From positions 11,658,925 through 11,722,924 of the forward strand of contig JACDQD010000003.1 of NCBI GenBank assembly GCA_019843655.1: DNA of 64,000 nt, read 5' to 3'. Origin of the DNA: Lethocerus indicus. Its lineage: Eukaryota; Arthropoda; Insecta; Hemiptera; Belostomatidae. The position numbers and the translations under genes were made by a program. Under the pieces are notes generated by a model. It was given only the letters and a program-made list of their open reading frames with translations, was not told the DNA's origin and ran no database searches. Of the stretch, positions 26,701 to 39,420 are shown piece after piece (the first letter of the stretch is position 1; the number at the start of each line of letters is the position of its first letter).

Positions 26701-28200
26701 ACGGTTTAAATAAGAGAAGAAGGCAGTTGGCCTGTCTCCTAAACGCGCCGACGCGGAACGAAGCAACGCGCCGATATTTTGAAACACTTTTTACGATTGG
26801 GAAACGCTACGATCTGATTAGATTTTCATTGATCCCCCGGGGTTAATGGAACGTGAAAGTTATCGCGTCTGAGATTCAATCCCAAGGCGATCCGGAGTCC
26901 TCATGTGCAGTAGGAAATGAGACTGCGACGCGTCCGTCTGTCTCGAAACCGCCGAGACGCAGCATTTATGAGAAGGACGTCTCTTTCCTTTTCCCCCGTA
27001 CGTGACTGTCAACGACAGTTCTTTATTCGAATTGTGACGATAATTTAACAATTTCCTACACATTAATCTATCTATCTTTTGCGACCTATTCTATCAGAAT
27101 TATTTTCAAAGTGAAAACAAATGTTTGAAGTTCACTCATTAAAAACCCGTCTAGCTAATTCATTATATGAGTTTTATTACTTTATATTTTATCCCTGAAT
27201 ATTTTAATTTCAATACTGCACAGGGTTTCTGAAAACTAAAAAAAATATATACTTCGGACATTTGTTGGTTTTTGCTTCCTTTTGGATAACGTCGCAAAAA
27301 CAGTTCAATAAGGACAAAAGATTGTAATTCAATGTACACTGAATACATTGTGACAACTCTATTTTTCTTTAGTTTCGTTCATTGGATTAATCGGAAATTC
27401 CGGAAAACAGGCGAAACAAATACTTGCTTTTCAGGTGTTTCGTTAATTCGTGAATTACATTTAGAGTACACAGAGTTTTACGGGCCGGCATTATAATAAG
27501 CAATAACTATCCGATTATGCTGACTGGCATTGAGAGGCGGCAAAACTTGCTACGCCCCGATTACGCTCGGGTTTTCGACTCGTTAATTGAGAGACATGCG
27601 TGGGAGAGTGACGCGCTCGTGTGGTCGGGCCCCGCAACACGCACCCATTACTCCATGCGGCACAATGGGGGGAAGGGGCCGTTTGAGAAACGTCCTGTCC
27701 TGGAAATTTCGGTTTCGTCAAAACCGTTGCGGGATGCGCCCGTATATTTTCGCACGCGATCCGAGTCCAAAAGAGTTCCTTCATACGGGCGTTTAGAATG
27801 CCAGGAAAAAATATATATCTCAAAAAGTACCAATAGAAATGAAAATGTTGTGCTTTGACACACCGGGTGTTATATTACGAAAACAAACATATCTGTTAGG
27901 TGGGTATAGAAAGCCAGGACTGTCGGAAGGGTCAGAGCACGACTCGAGCCCGCAGATTTTAGAAAGTGGCTTCACGGTCCTCGGTCAGGACACGGACTTA
28001 GGAAGAGGTCCTCCGGGTGTCCTCCCGAGGGACGCAGATAAGGGAACAGAAACGCCACGCCCCCCCTACCATCAGCCAGAAGGATCCGCGAGAAAGTTGA
28101 ACCAGTTTCTTCTTGTTTTACTTTATCTTTTCGCCGCTCCCTCCTCATATAACTTTCTAGCCGAGGAGAATGAGAAAGAAACACGCCCGTTGAAAACCGA
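23721..28200. other. Non-coding stretch
   Basis: Mostly AT-rich with scattered GC-balanced segments (24050-24480, 25120-25620, 27500-27800, 27900-28100). It includes an octamer ATGCAAAT at 24796-24803, a DRE-like TATCGATA at 25764-25771 and a palindrome at 26362-26378. Open frames up to 147 codons are unsupported. Confidence 0.5.
26362..26378. repeat. 17-nt perfect palindrome
   Basis: CCCGATAT and ATATCGGG flank a single G. Confidence 0.7.
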
Positions 28201-28202
28201 AA

Positions 28203-28232
28203 GAGAGGAGAGAGAGAGAGAGAGGGAGAGAG
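28203..28232. repeat. (GA)n microsatellite, imperfect
   Basis: A GA-rich run of about 30 bases. Confidence 0.85.
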
Positions 28233-29457
28233 ATATACACGGGGCCGTTATTATACTTTTTTGTAATGGGGCGCCCGTTTGAGATGCCGGCCACCAGATA
28301 TGGCGGCCAGCATCAGCTCGCATATTTCGGACTTTCGTTCTCCGGACGACGCCCGGTCGTTATCCGGCTACTCGATACCGGGACGTCGCAAAATATCGGC
28401 CAGTTTACGCTACAGACAATTGGCATTAATTCGGCCCAATTAAAAAAAGAAAAGATTAAATCTACCGTTAAGAATATACCGACCCGTAAATAAACGGGTT
28501 TTCACTTTTATATTTAGTACCGTCGGGCTCAGATCGACTTTCCTCAGGACAGAAACGATGTGGGAACGTACCACAGGACTACATACGTGCTCCTTCGTGG
28601 TATGACGAACAGGCAATAATTGTATCTGGAACGTTAGTTAGCATATAAGTGTAGCATCTCTGGTAGATAATAATGTCTGTTCCGAAGAAAATTCAGTACG
28701 CGATAATGTTCGAGTGGACGTGATAATTCTTCGCAAACTACCACGGCCGATTTCTGACAGCCAACATATACTTAAGTATTTAAAAATCGGGGCGGTTTTC
28801 TGAATTCGTAATTTTATTCTAAAAAAAAAGAAAAGGGTGTCACTCCTTAGCTTAGAATCCGCTCTCTCCCCCTCGTTTTTCCGATCGGCTAATTAGGCTG
28901 CAATTTTAAAGCCGGTGCAATTTGAACGTGTAATTTTGGGACGGGTCGACGCCGACTTCTCTATAATTTATGGTCGTGCCCCGAGAGCGGGCGGTTTGCC
29001 GAAATTGATTCTGCGCCCCGTTTCAAAATCTCGAGATTTAACAACTGTCAAGTTGGACGGTGATGCAAGACGTTATTTTTCGGTGGGCGTGGGCAGACTC
29101 CCCGGTGCGGCTTTCTCCACTCGCACAGCACGGGCTCGCGGCCACTCCGGGTATCATCAATGTTCCGTATACCGGAACTTAAAATGCTAACAGCGTATCC
29201 GACATGATGACAGGGATCTTTCTTTCTGCCCGGTTCAGGTTGGCCGTCTAACGGTGAATAAGAAAATAATTCGATACTAAGTCTAATACTAAGACATCTG
29301 AATTCCAAGCGGGATCGCGGCCGAATCTACGAAATGTTGCGACGTATACTTACTAATCAGTTATCCGCCGCGACATTTAAGTTCACCAAATTCAGGATTC
29401 CCATTTAAAACTGCCTGTGGGAGCTAGGCCGGGCCCGACAGTGTGGAGCCGGTCCAG

Positions 29458-29458
<1 letters not shown>
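28233..29458. other. Non-coding stretch between GA and CT microsatellites
   Basis: Mixed composition. A GC-rich segment at 28900-29160 has a 91-codon open frame without a recognisable domain. No gene seen. Confidence 0.45.

Positions 29459-29521
<63 letters not shown>
29459..29521. repeat. Perfect (CT)n microsatellite, about 63 nt
   Basis: Uninterrupted CT, the longest pure dinucleotide run in the window and likely highly polymorphic. Its translations (Leu-Ser or Arg-Glu repeats) are not genes. Confidence 0.97.
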
Positions 29522-29524
<3 letters not shown>

Positions 29525-31080
29525 TTGAGGACGATCGTAAATCGGGGACGGTGTCGTAAACCTGTTGCCGGCATCGGAAGATTCGTGAATATACTGTGAG
29601 AATCGCCCGCAGGGAATCGAAGGGGAATTTTTTATTGCCCGCATTCATAAAAGGAATAAAAAAGAGATTCGAGAAAGGCGTTCACTTTCTTGTTTCGCGG
29701 TCGGTTTTCGATCGGAAACGGGCGGTGCCTCCCCATTCGACAGCCAATTGAAGGTTGTGGGAAACGGAGCCGGTGGTTCTATAACTCCCAGTCGGGGTTT
29801 ACTGCGCCCCCGTTCAAACAAAACCTCACCGAAGACAATGGGGGAACCACGAAGATATTAAACAGGGATAATAATAATATAACAGGGCCTATCATTATAA
29901 TACAATACGATTTTAGAAATTATTTTTTGTAAAAATAATAAATACGACAGGATACGCTGGCCGACATGATTATGGAACTAAGATCAGAAGTACTTAAATG
30001 TTCGATAAAGCATCCTGTCGCCACGTTAATCGATGCTCCAATCAACAATATATCCAAAATCGCAGGCAAATTGCAAATAATTGGACGGCAGATAAATTGT
30101 TCTAAACGCTTTTATCGGACTTGTCATTTTTTCGTATTTACCAATCTGCACAGGAATAACTAAAGATTAGAGTGGCAAGCCGGGACGGTTATCAGCAATT
30201 CCAAGTTTATTTTCTTGTTCGGATGAAATATCTCTCCGGGTACAGTCCATAAAATGTCCCGCTCTAATAATCATTGTTTTCCTTCTAAAGGTCTTGTTCC
30301 ACCCCCCCCCCACAATTTAAAATGGAATTGGACAGGTAAACGAGGTGAGGTGACAAGGTGTAACCGATTGTGGGGCGGCGTCGCGAGGTCTCCACTGTCG
30401 CCCGAATCAAATTTGAATTCATGACCAGCGTTTGCATTTGTAATCTGGGGAAAATATTGCGGAAAAGTATAAGATATTTATGGTTGTGTAACGTCGATGG
30501 GGTGCGCGTCGTCCGCGATCGGGTTTATATTTTTCTTGGCCCGATAAACCGGCGTTGTAAAACACGCGTTTCTTTTTTGCGATTCGACTGAGAAATGCGA
30601 TTCCAAAAATAAACCGCTATAACTTGGACAGACTCGCACTTGTATAAGACCGGTCGTATCCGCTCAGGCTACAATCCCGTTTGTCTATTATTGTTTTATT
30701 AGATGCCGAGTAGACAAGATGAAAAATTACAGAGCTCGGAATGAATAGATATCCATCGGAGTTATTAAGTGATTAATTTTTTATAAATGCTCCTTTACTT
30801 TGGTAAGTCACTGGCATTCGTAACTCGATACTTCTATCTCTTCGAATACTATATATGTGTGTAGGAATTTTTGCTGGAGCCGGAACAATCTAATATCCTC
30901 CATATATTTCATGTACCGAAATTTGGAATGGAAAAAAATTATTGGGATACAATTCTAGAGTACTGATATTTAATGATTAATATGGAGAAATGAATTGTTA
31001 CAATAAATGCAAAAATAATGCCATTAATAGGTTGTGCAGGCAATGCCGAGACACCTGGTTGATTCAATGACGATGCCTCC
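29522..31080. other. Non-coding stretch
   Basis: GC-balanced to about 29830, AT-rich after, with a C10 run at 30302-30311. No gene seen. Confidence 0.5.
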
Positions 31081-31089
31081 TCTTTCTCC

Positions 31090-31560
31090 TAAGTAGAAAC
31101 TTAAACTGCAATGGCTCGAGATTTGAAACTCGGCTCGCCAGGTGTGGCTCTATATTGGAAACTCCCCGGTTTTATCGGCGGCTTAATGACTGCGATCCGT
31201 TAGCGGCAGTCCGATACAGGAACGGAACTCATAATGCCGATTATTCGTCCTATATGGCGAAACTGGTCTGGGCCCCGGAGGCGGGAAGGGGCCGCAATTA
31301 TCAATTAAGTTTCAAATCGTGAGCCCTCCGAGAGCGGCCCTATAGCCTGACGCCCATATATGAAATTGGCTCACATCGTTCGGGGTGATGTCACAAATAA
31401 GACTCGGCAATTGAAATAAGTGAAACGTCAATTAACTATACCGGAGATGTCGGCCCGGGCAAGCCTATAAATTTAATGTTCCCATTCGCGACCATCGCCA
31501 AATCAGTCATTCTCGGGGGGCTCTATTTCAATTGCAGTACAAGTAACTCCGCAAGACATG
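31090..31560. promoter_or_regulatory. Candidate cis-regulatory block
   Basis: A GC-balanced block with interspersed ATTA, TAAT and GGCCC words, lacking open frames and repeats and flanked by AT-rich DNA. It is the longest such block in the presumed intron. This is a texture-based inference. Confidence 0.25.
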
Positions 31561-32570
31561 AATCATGAAGTTTCAATTCAGCCCTGAGCAACAGCGATTT
31601 CCACACTCCAGACAACAGATTCTTTACATGTATGAGGATGGGTTTGGTACAATTTATATATTTGCAAAAATTTATAATTACTAACGAATTATTTTGAGCC
31701 GTAATGTTTTCTCCTTTCTAGCAGAAAGTGTGAAACAACTCTTATCCCCGTGGAAACTGTTGTCAGCGACTGAAGGGACGCAAATCCGTCCCGGTATAGT
31801 TGGCCTGCGAGCCCTTCTACTTCCCTCCCATTCATGAACTTGGATTTTCACATTGGTGGTCCCCTTATATAAGAGGCATTAGCGTTAGGCGCGGTAAGAG
31901 CCATTGTCTAAGATCCCATCCATCTTTCTCTCATACCCACGCGCAGACGTTTCGTCATCTACCCGACGGGCCGTTCTAAATATTAACGTACACTTTTAAT
32001 GATCGTCACAGCGGCAATCGCGTCCTAGTCTGCTGCATCGGTTTATTCAACCAACGTATAATTCTCTTCTCCATTCCTTACTTTTGTTTCCTTCAATATC
32101 CCGCTGCGGTATGCAATTTTAATGCTTTTTCGGCAAAACACCATTTCGCATAATTCATACAGATTCACTTTTAAAATAAGGTCTTATACTAACGCTACTG
32201 TTACTTTGTCAAGACTCAACTTTTCCAAGGTCGAAAGGGTAAATTATAAGGTTGTTCGATGAATAGAGTTGAAGCATCTTCGTGTGACTCTACTTCCTTT
32301 CCCGTGATAAATTCCAGTCGATTGATTATATTATTAAGTTGATTGATTAGCGTAAATAGTGTCCCTATTGTATGGCAAAGTATCTTCTTTGTGGCATAAC
32401 GAAAATTTAATGTAACACGTATCAGTTTGCAAAACTATGTCCACGGGCAATCATCAAGCGGTATTTATCATCGATGACCCGGGTAAGATTCGAAATGTTC
32501 GTTACATAAGGTATCCTCTTTTGGGTTTTTCTGTTTTATGACTTAATCGTAAAGAAGAGAATTATCCGAG
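31561..32570. other. Non-coding stretch
   Basis: Nothing recognised. A TATA-like TATATAAG occurs near 31866 without other promoter features. Confidence 0.5.
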
Positions 32571-32579
32571 ATCTATGTT

Positions 32580-33230
32580 GCTTGCGCCACACCCCCGTTC
32601 TAAGGACCGGAGAAATTTCCTCCGCGGGAAAAATCTCCCATCTGGTACCGGGTCGTGAAGCCTGCGCGGATCCTATCTGGGGGCCAGGCCCCTCTCCGCT
32701 CGAGTATCCCCCGAGCTATGAAAGTCTTCCACCCCGGGTTTCTTTCTCCCCGGCCCAGATAGGAATCCTAACCTCTTAACGGTCCCATTGTTCGCCACCA
32801 CCGGGAGCGCCCCCCGGGCGACCACCGCCCACTGGTGGCCAGGGGCCCGCCGACCCCTACAATTACAACCCAAAAGAGGTAGTGAGGAATAAACCATACG
32901 GTATGTAGGGACCCGAAGCTCACCTGTCATTCTTCAGAAGGTGAGAACTCCAGAATACCGAGTGGCCGTCGGCGAAAGCCTAGGAGGTGCCGAACGGAAT
33001 AGGACGAATAACAAAAATAAATCTGCCGCGGGTGGGGCGCCGTGGAGCGGCCTTGGGAGAAGCGTTATTTTCCGATCGGAGAAGAGTCTCGGGCCGAAAA
33101 AAAAGGCTAAGATCGGCGACGATCAAGGTGGACTCCTCCTCCTCCTCCGCGGGCCTCCAACCGGCCAAATGAGCCCTGCCCCGAGCCTACACATAACTTA
33201 CTTAGCCTCGTTAACTCCCTAGCCTCTGCC
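32580..33230. other. GC-rich patch
   Basis: A CpG- and CCGG-rich segment with overlapping short open frames on both strands. No domain recognised; possible regulatory island. Confidence 0.35.
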
Positions 33231-33689
33231 AGAACTGCTTAAACCGAAAAATAACGAGGTGGCCGGTCGAGATTATTTCGCGGTTGGCACTTAAGATTTG
33301 CCCGTTAAAAATTAACGGTTTGCGGTCACTGTGAATTTAAAATGTTCCCGCGTTATCTGACGCTCGCTCTCATTTAAAAATGTAACGCAATGTTACAATA
33401 AAATAACAGGTCCTTACTGTATACGAAAGCTTTTAGAACTGACATAAGGAAATCCGCAGGAAATCAGAAGTCGCGTCTTATCTTTTCGATTATTGCATTA
33501 GCATTTTTCGTCAACGTCATTACAGTCGGTATAGTGTGGTTATACTTTCAAGTAACGCTGATAATAGTTAAAAGCAGAAACTGGTCATGTGTCCGACCGG
33601 ACAAGCATGAAGTGGCAGTCTGCGACGAAGGTTTTGAATTATATTCCGCTTCGTAATTTAGATTAATGGCACATACCAACAAGAAACAA

Positions 33690-33737
<48 letters not shown>

Positions 33738-34250
33738 GTTTGTGTGAGTGTATGATTAGGATGATTATATAATAAACTTGCAATTCATTCGGCTTACCTG
33801 AAAACAGAAGACGATCGTGTGAATTGAAAACTGAAAAGTGGCGTAACAAAATAAACTTTCATTTTTTCTTGTCCCAAATTAATTTTTCCCAGGCTGAAAG
33901 TAATTAGTTTGGCTTTTAATCGCTTCAAGTAGTGGATCGTATCACTGATTTGTAAAAATCGGACCAGTACTTTTTGTATTTCCGATCGGAATTTGTGCAA
34001 CAATTTATGTATGGAAAAAAATATGAAGTGTGCAAGGTTAGCGGCATGGAATCAAAAATAAAGCGCACTTTCCATCATTAACGATTATGAACACTTAATT
34101 TCATGAATCCTAAACATCACATTATTAATTCATATAGTGCAAATAATGTTATAATACTTAATTCCTTCCGCGTTGAATTATTTTTTTCTTAACTACTTTC
34201 AGCGTCTGTTACAATTTACTGAGATGAAAAACGTATCAAATTCGCTAAAT
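33231..34250. other. AT-rich non-coding stretch
   Basis: No gene seen. It contains the TA microsatellite at 33691-33736. Confidence 0.5.
33691..33736. repeat. (TA)n microsatellite, about 46 nt
   Basis: A TA run with one early TACA interruption. Confidence 0.95.
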
Positions 34251-34444
34251 CGTGGCCGAGTGTCACTTATTTTCGACGTAAACGTTTCCGGGGGGACGGG
34301 GCGGGAGGAAAACTCGTGTTTTCACTCATTCCATTGACGATGAACGCCAATCTCTTGTTCTTCATCTGGTCGTCCGGGTCGGTTGATCCCCGGGTAATTG
34401 GAAGTTGGAGGGGGGCGCGTGGCCCATTAGCGGAACTCGCTAGT

Positions 34445-34465
34445 GGGGGCCCCTTAAGGGCCCCC
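34445..34465. repeat. 8-bp all-GC hairpin
   Basis: GGGGGCCC at 34445-34452, loop CTTAA, and GGGCCCCC at 34458-34465. It is a very stable short hairpin in a GC-rich patch. A C10 run follows at 34560-34569. Confidence 0.8.
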
Positions 34466-34738
34466 GCTTCCTGCCTTACCCGGCAATTAAAATAGCTGCC
34501 CGGTTTTGCCCCGCTTCGTCTTCTCGATTTAAACTAATTAAAACCCCCTTCCCTCTCTGCCCCCCCCCCATTTCTCAACCTTTATCGCTCGTCTTGAATG
34601 ATCCTCTCCTATACATTGTCATTAACGACACCGTTCAGATCGAATAATTTATATTACGCAAATACGGGAGAACTTACTGCTGAATTGCACAATCGATAAT
34701 AGTGTAGATATTTAACGATGTAATTAGGGGTTTCACAC

Positions 34739-34785
34739 TTCTAATTCCGTGTGTACGAGATTCACTCGATTCTAATTCGTGTGTA
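34739..34785. repeat. Short direct repeat pair
   Basis: TTCTAATTCCGTGTGTA at 34739-34755 recurs with one base missing (TTCTAATTCGTGTGTA) at 34770-34785. It is a two-copy local duplication or a paired binding site. Confidence 0.6.
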
Positions 34786-35181
34786 ACCACTGGGCGGAAG
34801 AGAAGTTGCAAATGATATTACGGTTGGTATTGTCCTGTCGTGGTAGAGGAGTCTAAATCGGAAGTGGTCAGGTCACGGAATTGGAAAAGTGGGTCCAACC
34901 GCGCGGTCGGTGAGGTGTAAAAGGCCGAAACGATTTTCCCTCCTCTCGGCAGAAAATCGAAAGGGGGAGGGGGCCGGCATAATTAGGGTGGTGTATAATA
35001 AAAGTGCCCCGATATGGAAACGTGTCTCCCCCCACGCCCCGCGGGGCAAGGTTGCCACCGCTAATTATTGCGGGATCTCTGGTGGCGATCTGTCATTTTT
35101 TCCGAGAGCGTCCTTGGCGCCGCCGGACAGCGAGAAAAATCGAAAGCGGGAAAATGAGGACCGGGAGAAGGCGAGATAGGG

Positions 35182-35191
<10 letters not shown>

Positions 35192-35248
<57 letters not shown>
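35192..35248. repeat. (GA)n microsatellite, about 57 nt
   Basis: A near-perfect GA run within a GC-rich segment (34860-35480). Confidence 0.95.
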
Positions 35249-35251
<3 letters not shown>

Positions 35252-38200
35252 GAGACGACCGTATGCTAATAGTTTCCGACACGGATCGAGGCCGTCGACT
35301 CCCCTCGTGGAATTTATTCTTATGAAAATATCCGATCGGGCCGTAGCAGCGCTCCGCCCAGCCGAGACATGACTTTCCCCTGCGGTCGGATGTATATACC
35401 GCTTTTTTGCCGCCTCAGTCCCCGCATTGCGGCCTCACTCCCAACAGACCCGCTCTACTTTCGGTACCATCCCGCACCGAGGCCCCTTCATCCCGGGCAG
35501 AAATATTATTTACTGATCCCAACGCCGACCTTTTGCTATTATCGGTTAATTTCGAGCTCAACGCAACGATGAAACTGATGCACGAATAGCGTATGAAACG
35601 AAGGAATAGGGCATCAATCGAGGAAACCTTTTCAGATCTAAACAATTTTTAACACACGTTTAGAGGGGTTTAACTTTTAAAATACATTTCCTTACTCATT
35701 CAGAAAATGCAGGAGTCACGTTAAATGCATTTGCACGAATTCTGCACGGGACTGGTATTAGGGGGGATATTCATTCGCTAATGTTTTTCCACATATAATC
35801 TTCCATTGTACCGGAATACAATCGTCCGAGGGAAATCGTTATAGAACGAAGAGCCGGCCGAGAAAATAATTTTCCCATTTTAATCTAGGACACTGTGTAA
35901 GTGTGGACTGGAAAAGTACTATTTAACGAGTGGGTCGTGTCTTGAAATGTCCAAGGATGAAACGCCCCTGTGAAATGTAACATAGCTTCACGTACAATTG
36001 CTCTCGTGGCCTTCGTCGGGCCCCCTCGCCGCTTATCCTGAATGTATAAAATATTAGATATTGACAACATTTTCGAAGGGACGGACATTTGAGAACGTCG
36101 ACGGAATTTAACGCCGCAGAGTTAAGAAAAAAAAAGGCGGGAGTCGGTTCTCACGCGCCGGCTTCGCATCCTTGGTGCGCTCTGAAAACACACCTGAATA
36201 CACACCTCGAAGCTCGTAAATCTCGCGTCAAATACATAATGACCGAACGTTTGTTTTACCCGGTAGACTGTAAACTCGGTAAGGCGGGCCGTGGAATACA
36301 ATCTAGCTCATTTTACGACCCGTTCGTAACGACCCGTTGTCGGCCGGCCGACAATTGGCCCGGCCGATCGCCGTTAGAATCCGACCTTCGGAGGAATTTA
36401 GTCAGTGAAAATAACGCCCCGCAATCTGTACCTCTAAGGCAATCAAGCAATAGCCACTAAGGAGAATATCGCTAGGAAAAATATCGGTCCAAAGAGAAGT
36501 AAAACATTCCGTTACAAGAGGCCATTCGAACCAAATAGTCAACTTTAAATTATAGTGTACTAGATATAACATGCCAGAAATACGACTATACTCAACGACT
36601 CCAGGAACGATCCAGATAGACCTTCATATTTTATACTTCCTTATTCCGTTCTGCTTTTAAACTAAAAAATAAAATGACACCACTATGATTTACCATTAGT
36701 AAGAGAAAAAGTGAATTGATTAATACTTTAATTTGACCGTTGTTCTTTCGTTCCTAAAAATATATTTGAATTCAAAAAGTAACCCCTTCTTCCCACCCCC
36801 GATTCGAAAACAAGTTTTCGACAGGAGAGAACAAAGAGAAAGCCTCGGTCGCATGGATGGAACGGGGCGCCCAATCCATATCGGCATGCAAATTCCGTGG
36901 GCAATTACCTCCAATCAACCGTTGTTGGGGCTACTACGCCTCGACGCGAAACAAATCTGCCGCGGCCTCCGCCCCACGGCTTTCTCCTATCTGGCTCGGA
37001 CTCGTGGGTGAGTAATGAGATCATTCCCTACTGCTGGAACACAGTGCCTGGTTTCTATCTTCAAGTTTTTTCGTTTTTTTCCCCCCCGAAGGCCGCCTAA
37101 GGGATCGGCCACAAAGGAATTCGAAAATAGCGAGTACTCCGGAATCTAATTTTCAATTAAACATAAATCCTATGTTCCATTACGTTAATATACTGCAGTA
37201 GAGATCAATTTGTTATGGAAATTCATTAATCATCTATATGCGATAATTATTTAGATACCTGGTTTCCACCCACGGTACTGCAAGATTCCTGAACACATTA
37301 GTAGATCAATTTACATTAATTTTTTTCGCCTTCATTTTAAATCTAGGCAATTTCTTCGAGGCATGTTGATTTATTAAATCGTATGTAACAATTTGACAAT
37401 GTTTATTGCTTCAATTTATTTTATTATATTCATCGTATTTGACCAATAAACAGTGTAATAATTAGTACTACTCACTTTATTTTGATGGCTGTATGATGGA
37501 AGGAAAGAATTCTCTTTTAGAAAACTACGTCCAATTGAACTGTTTCGCCGAATTGAGTATTGAATCCTTTCGAAACGGCCGAGCGACCCCTTGTAGAGCG
37601 AAGAACACTCCGCCCATGTCTGGTCGGTCACGAAAGTTGCCTCGTGTTTCGCCCCTGAGAACCGGTGGCCTTAAGCGTTTTTAATTCCTCCAAGCTCAAA
37701 TAAAGCTGCTCTGTCAAAACTCTCAACCCGGTAATTACATCTTAGTAACGGGGCTTCGGGCGCCCGCCCAATTTTAGGCTTATCTCCAGTCAAAGAATCT
37801 GTGCCGACCTTTTTCTCTTCACCTCCCACTCGCTCGCTCTCTCTCTCATTCACTTCGCGGTTTAAATTTTTAAAAAATGATGAAGAAAAAGAGATTGCGC
37901 GGTCTGTTTTACGGCAAAATATAATACGAGGATATTGCAGAGGCGATTTCTTTTTTCTTTTTTTTTTACTAAAGAAACCTGCGTACTCCCATATTTTACG
38001 CAATTCTCAGGTTGTGTTTCGTTTCACGCTGAATAAGATTAATACGGTCATTGTACTGGCAAATATAGAAAAAAATAGTTGGATCGACAATTATGATCAA
38101 ATAATGGATCAATCTAAACGCAGGAAACAGCCTAACGGCAACAATATCACTTTTCTGCATGTATTAAATTAGTGAAGGCAACTTGGATAATATTGAACTC

Positions 38201-39420
38201 TGACTGCTTTTAAAGGTGCAGAATATCGAGGATTATAGTAAGTCCCTTTTAACAGTATTTCCACTGTACTTTCTGATTTCCATGAAGAATAACGTCATTT
38301 TATCGAGCGCTTACCTTCCACAGAAGTGACGGGAGCCTCAGAGAGTTCCCACAAAATTGACATTTACACCCGGTTGTTTGCCCTCAAGAGTCAGATTACG
38401 TTGACGATGATCTCCTTTCAATTGGCCCGCGACTCTATCATTTAATCCCAATCCCTGGATTATATCGGCTCACCACTTACGGATTCAAGGCTTTATGGGA
38501 TTGAATATTTTAAACTTGGTTAATTTTTTTTTATCCGATTTCGCTTTCATCCTGTCCTCAACCTGGCAATATTACAGTCCGCTCAAATTCCTTTATTTAT
38601 CTCGGAGTGAATCCCACGTTCATCCTTGGGCGTACTGTGTTCCTCTTGATCGTTAAAGTCTCCGGCACTTTATAGACAGCGAGGCCGGCCCATATAGTGT
38701 TATAGCCACAAGTATACGAGGGATCATCGCGTAAGAAATGAGAAAAATAAATGGTGAAATAGGGGGAAAATGGGAGAATATCCTACAAATGAGAAAGAAT
38801 CTTATGGTTCTAAAAGCAAACACTTTAAAACTAGTACTGTATTCAGACAATGGAGTAAAGAGTTTTGTAGTAAATTTCAGTATGATTTATGAAATTCATA
38901 AGAAATTTCAAAGGAAAATTCCAATCCGATTAATTTTTAAAAATCATTAATTACCTAATATAAACTTCAATGTAATGTGACTACTAATTAATATAAATGA
39001 AGCACCATATTAATGACAACGCTTTCGTAATTCTAGAACAGCGTATGCTGTTCCAGCTGGCGTATTTTGTTTGCGAACTTCCGCATTCATAGGCAGATGA
39101 ATTTGTTACGTCAACATGATTAGGTCATATGTATTATGGTAATATTTAATGCTCATTATTGTTTCTACTATTCAAGGCCCAGCTTATTATATCATTAAAA
39201 AAATTAAGGAAAATTCCAAATACATGCTTTATTAATATCAAAGAGTTTGGGTGCAAATGAAAATTCGTAAGTATGATTAGCTTAAGTATGATTCTCCAGC
39301 TAGGTAGTTAATCATATTAATGAATCGAAACATTTTTATTTATTTGTTGCGCTATTAGGTACTATGTAAACTAAACGATGTGAGGTTTGAGATATCGTTT
39401 GACATATCTTTTGCTTCCTG
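35249..39420. other. Non-coding stretch
   Basis: GC-rich parts at 35250-35520, 36080-36440 and 36830-37010 (octamer ATGCAAAT at 36886-36893); the rest is AT-rich. A 123-codon open frame at 37801-38172 starts in CT-rich DNA and has no domain. No gene seen. Confidence 0.5.

Noticed and set aside
27839..28282. 147-codon plus-strand open frame
   Set aside because: It ends in Glu-Arg repeats encoded by the GA microsatellite, and the rest matches nothing.
29405..29648. Open frames with long Arg-Glu or Leu-Ser repeats
   Set aside because: They are translations of the perfect CT microsatellite, open on both strands for trivial reasons.
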